Origin: Gammaproteobacteria bacterium
GTDB taxonomy: Bacteria; Pseudomonadota; Gammaproteobacteria; Pseudomonadales; Azotimanducaceae_A
DNA: 6,866 bases
Direction: 5' to 3'
Assembly: GCA_026713405.1 (NCBI GenBank)
Contig: JAPOON010000626.1
Span: 1-6,866, forward strand
In this document: in pieces, positions 6,127 through 6,866 of the stretch
How the letters are laid out: every line of letters begins with the position of its first letter
How positions within the stretch are numbered: the stretch's first letter is position 1
Made by a program: the position numbers and the translations under genes
Notes under the pieces: generated by a model
Database searches by the model: none
What the model saw: the letters and a program-made list of their open reading frames with translations, nothing else
Told to the model about the DNA's origin: nothing

Positions 6127-6374
6127 GAGGTTTCAGGACCTCTCATTCGCGGATGAGGCTGTCAAGTGAGTCAAGATGCCCCCTGTCACAGTTTTCTCGT
6201 CGGGCTGATGCGTAGCACGGTTAGTCCTCTTGACAGCACCGCGCTCGACGCAGCGGGAAGCAGTGGATGCCACCCCGGCGACCAGATCGTTGCGTCTGCG
6301 CGGTATGTTACTGTTCCTCCTATCCAAACGCACCGGAGCCGGCTCCCGCTCCCCAGGGACACTCGAGAAAGCAG
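6127..6374. other. Divergent intergenic region between oxyR and the pseudouridine synthase gene
   Basis: This 248-bp gap holds copy B of the 39-bp element (6136-6174) and a second TTGACAGC on the plus strand at 6230-6237. Together with the copy B TTGACAGC (6166-6159, minus) these form divergent octamers 63 bp apart. No convincing sigma-70 promoter was found: TATGTT at 6304-6309 is -10-like but lacks a -35 partner. Open frames here overlap shadows and resemble no known protein. Confidence 0.55.
6136..6174 (-). repeat. 39-bp element, copy B, directly upstream of oxyR
   Basis: Reading toward oxyR it begins TTGACTCA, one base, TTGACAGCC, then TCATCCGCGAAT, and ends AGAGGTCC, 9 bases before the oxyR ATG. 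It is 35/39 identical to copy A (3196-3234) and lies in opposite orientation. The inner palindrome (6142-6157) is better here, with CTCAT and ATGAG arms around a CGCG centre. Because it almost touches the start codon, it must overlap the oxyR leader or core promoter, so protein binding or RNA folding there could affect oxyR expression. Confidence 0.8.
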
Positions 6375-6866
6375 ATGGCTGTCCGATCGGTGCTCGATGT
6401 CATCCATATCGACGAGAACCTGGCGTTCATCGACAAGCCGCCCGGCATTTCCCTGCTGGCCGACCGTAGCGGCGCCCCCTGCCTGTGGGACAGCATCAAG
6501 ACGGAATTGGGCAAGCCGTACCTGGTGCACCGCCTCGACAAGGGCACCAGCGGGGTGCTCGCGGTGGCGCGCAATCCGGCCACTCAGGCACGCTTGACGC
6601 GCGCATTCCGGGAGCGGCGGGTCAGCAAGACCTATATTGCCCGCGTGACGGGCAGCCTGCGGGTTCGGGGAACGGGCATCATCGATCTGCCGTTGCGTCG
6701 GGGACGCAAGATCCGGTACCGAATCGCCGGTCAACGGGACGGAATCGTGCGCTCCGGCGACCTGGGGATGCACCCCGAAGCCGAGGGCGGCCACCCCGCC
6801 TGCACCCGTTTCCGCGTGCTGCGCCGCGATGCCCGCGGCAGTTGCCTGCTGCTCAGGCCCGTTACC
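6375..6866 (+). CDS. RluA-family RNA pseudouridine synthase (3'-truncated)
   Basis: 164 codons run open from the ATG at 6375 to the window edge. The family isomerises uridine to pseudouridine in rRNA or tRNA. Visible motifs: the N-terminal VIHIDENLAFIDKPPGI (residues 9-25), the catalytic loop VHRLDKGTSGV (51-61) with the nucleophile Asp55, FRERRVSKTYIARV (78-91), and a PLRRGRKIRYRIAG segment (106-119). The sequence stops at LLLRPVT, just where the conserved G-R-x-H-Q-I-R block should follow. There is no S4 RNA-binding domain before the catalytic domain, which speaks against RluC/RluD and fits the shorter RluA or TruC-like members; the target base cannot be named. The upstream GAGAAAG is a weak ribosome site. 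The gene is divergent from oxyR. Confidence 0.9.
   Translation, partial: MAVRSVLDVIHIDENLAFIDKPPGISLLADRSGAPCLWDSIKTELGKPYLVHRLDKGTSGVLAVARNPATQARLTRAFRERRVSKTYIARVTGSLRVRGTGIIDLPLRRGRKIRYRIAGQRDGIVRSGDLGMHPEAEGGHPACTRFRVLRRDARGSCLLLRPVT

Noticed and set aside
3196..6174. Inverted 39-bp copies as terminal repeats of a transposon carrying hpnC-hpnD-oxyR
   Set aside because: There is no transposase or integrase inside, the bases outside the two copies show no target-site duplication, and each copy sits at a promoter position. The idea is kept only as a weak alternative.

Overview
The window is gene-dense, high-GC bacterial chromosome. It reads best as a proteobacterium, more likely Gammaproteobacteria than Alphaproteobacteria. 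The OxyR aligns with the E. coli protein down to identical numbering of both redox cysteines (C199, C208). The GlnE-like C-terminal half looks closer to alphaproteobacterial GlnE, so the class is an inference and should be checked by phylogeny.

Layout, left to right: (1) bases 1-1158, plus strand: the C-terminal part of a GlnE-type glutamine synthetase adenylyltransferase, cut by the window edge, in which the catalytic aspartates of the nucleotidyltransferase domain appear to be lost. (2) bases 1250-3027, minus strand: a two-gene unit, idi (type 1 isopentenyl-diphosphate isomerase) followed by a DUF2236 protein of the MpaB / latex-clearing-protein (Lcp) heme oxygenase superfamily, joined by a GTGA stop/start overlap. 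(3) bases 3028-3341: a 314-bp divergent promoter region. (4) bases 3342-5142, plus strand: hpnC and hpnD, two trans-prenyltransferases that work in squalene formation from farnesyl diphosphate. (5) bases 5224-6126, minus strand: oxyR, convergent with hpnD. (6) bases 6127-6374: a second divergent region. (7) bases 6375 to the right edge, plus strand: the first 164 codons of an RluA-family pseudouridine synthase.

Together, groups 2-4 form an isoprenoid locus. Idi balances IPP and DMAPP; farnesyl diphosphate (its synthase is not here) would be condensed by HpnD to presqualene diphosphate, which HpnC converts to hydroxysqualene. The reductase HpnE and a squalene-hopene cyclase are absent from the window. 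The oxygenase coupled to idi belongs to a superfamily whose characterised members cleave isoprenoid double bonds (Lcp on polyisoprene, MpaB on a farnesyl side chain). A role in oxidising or cleaving an isoprenoid is therefore attractive but unproven.

The most unusual non-coding signal is a 39-bp element present twice in inverted orientation (35/39 identical): at 3196-3234, upstream of hpnC, and at 6136-6174, just upstream of oxyR. It contains a tandem TTGAC pair and an imperfect palindrome around CGCG whose two copies differ partly in a compensatory way. It may be a shared operator, an RNA hairpin or a dispersed repeat. It could link the isoprenoid genes with the peroxide regulator.
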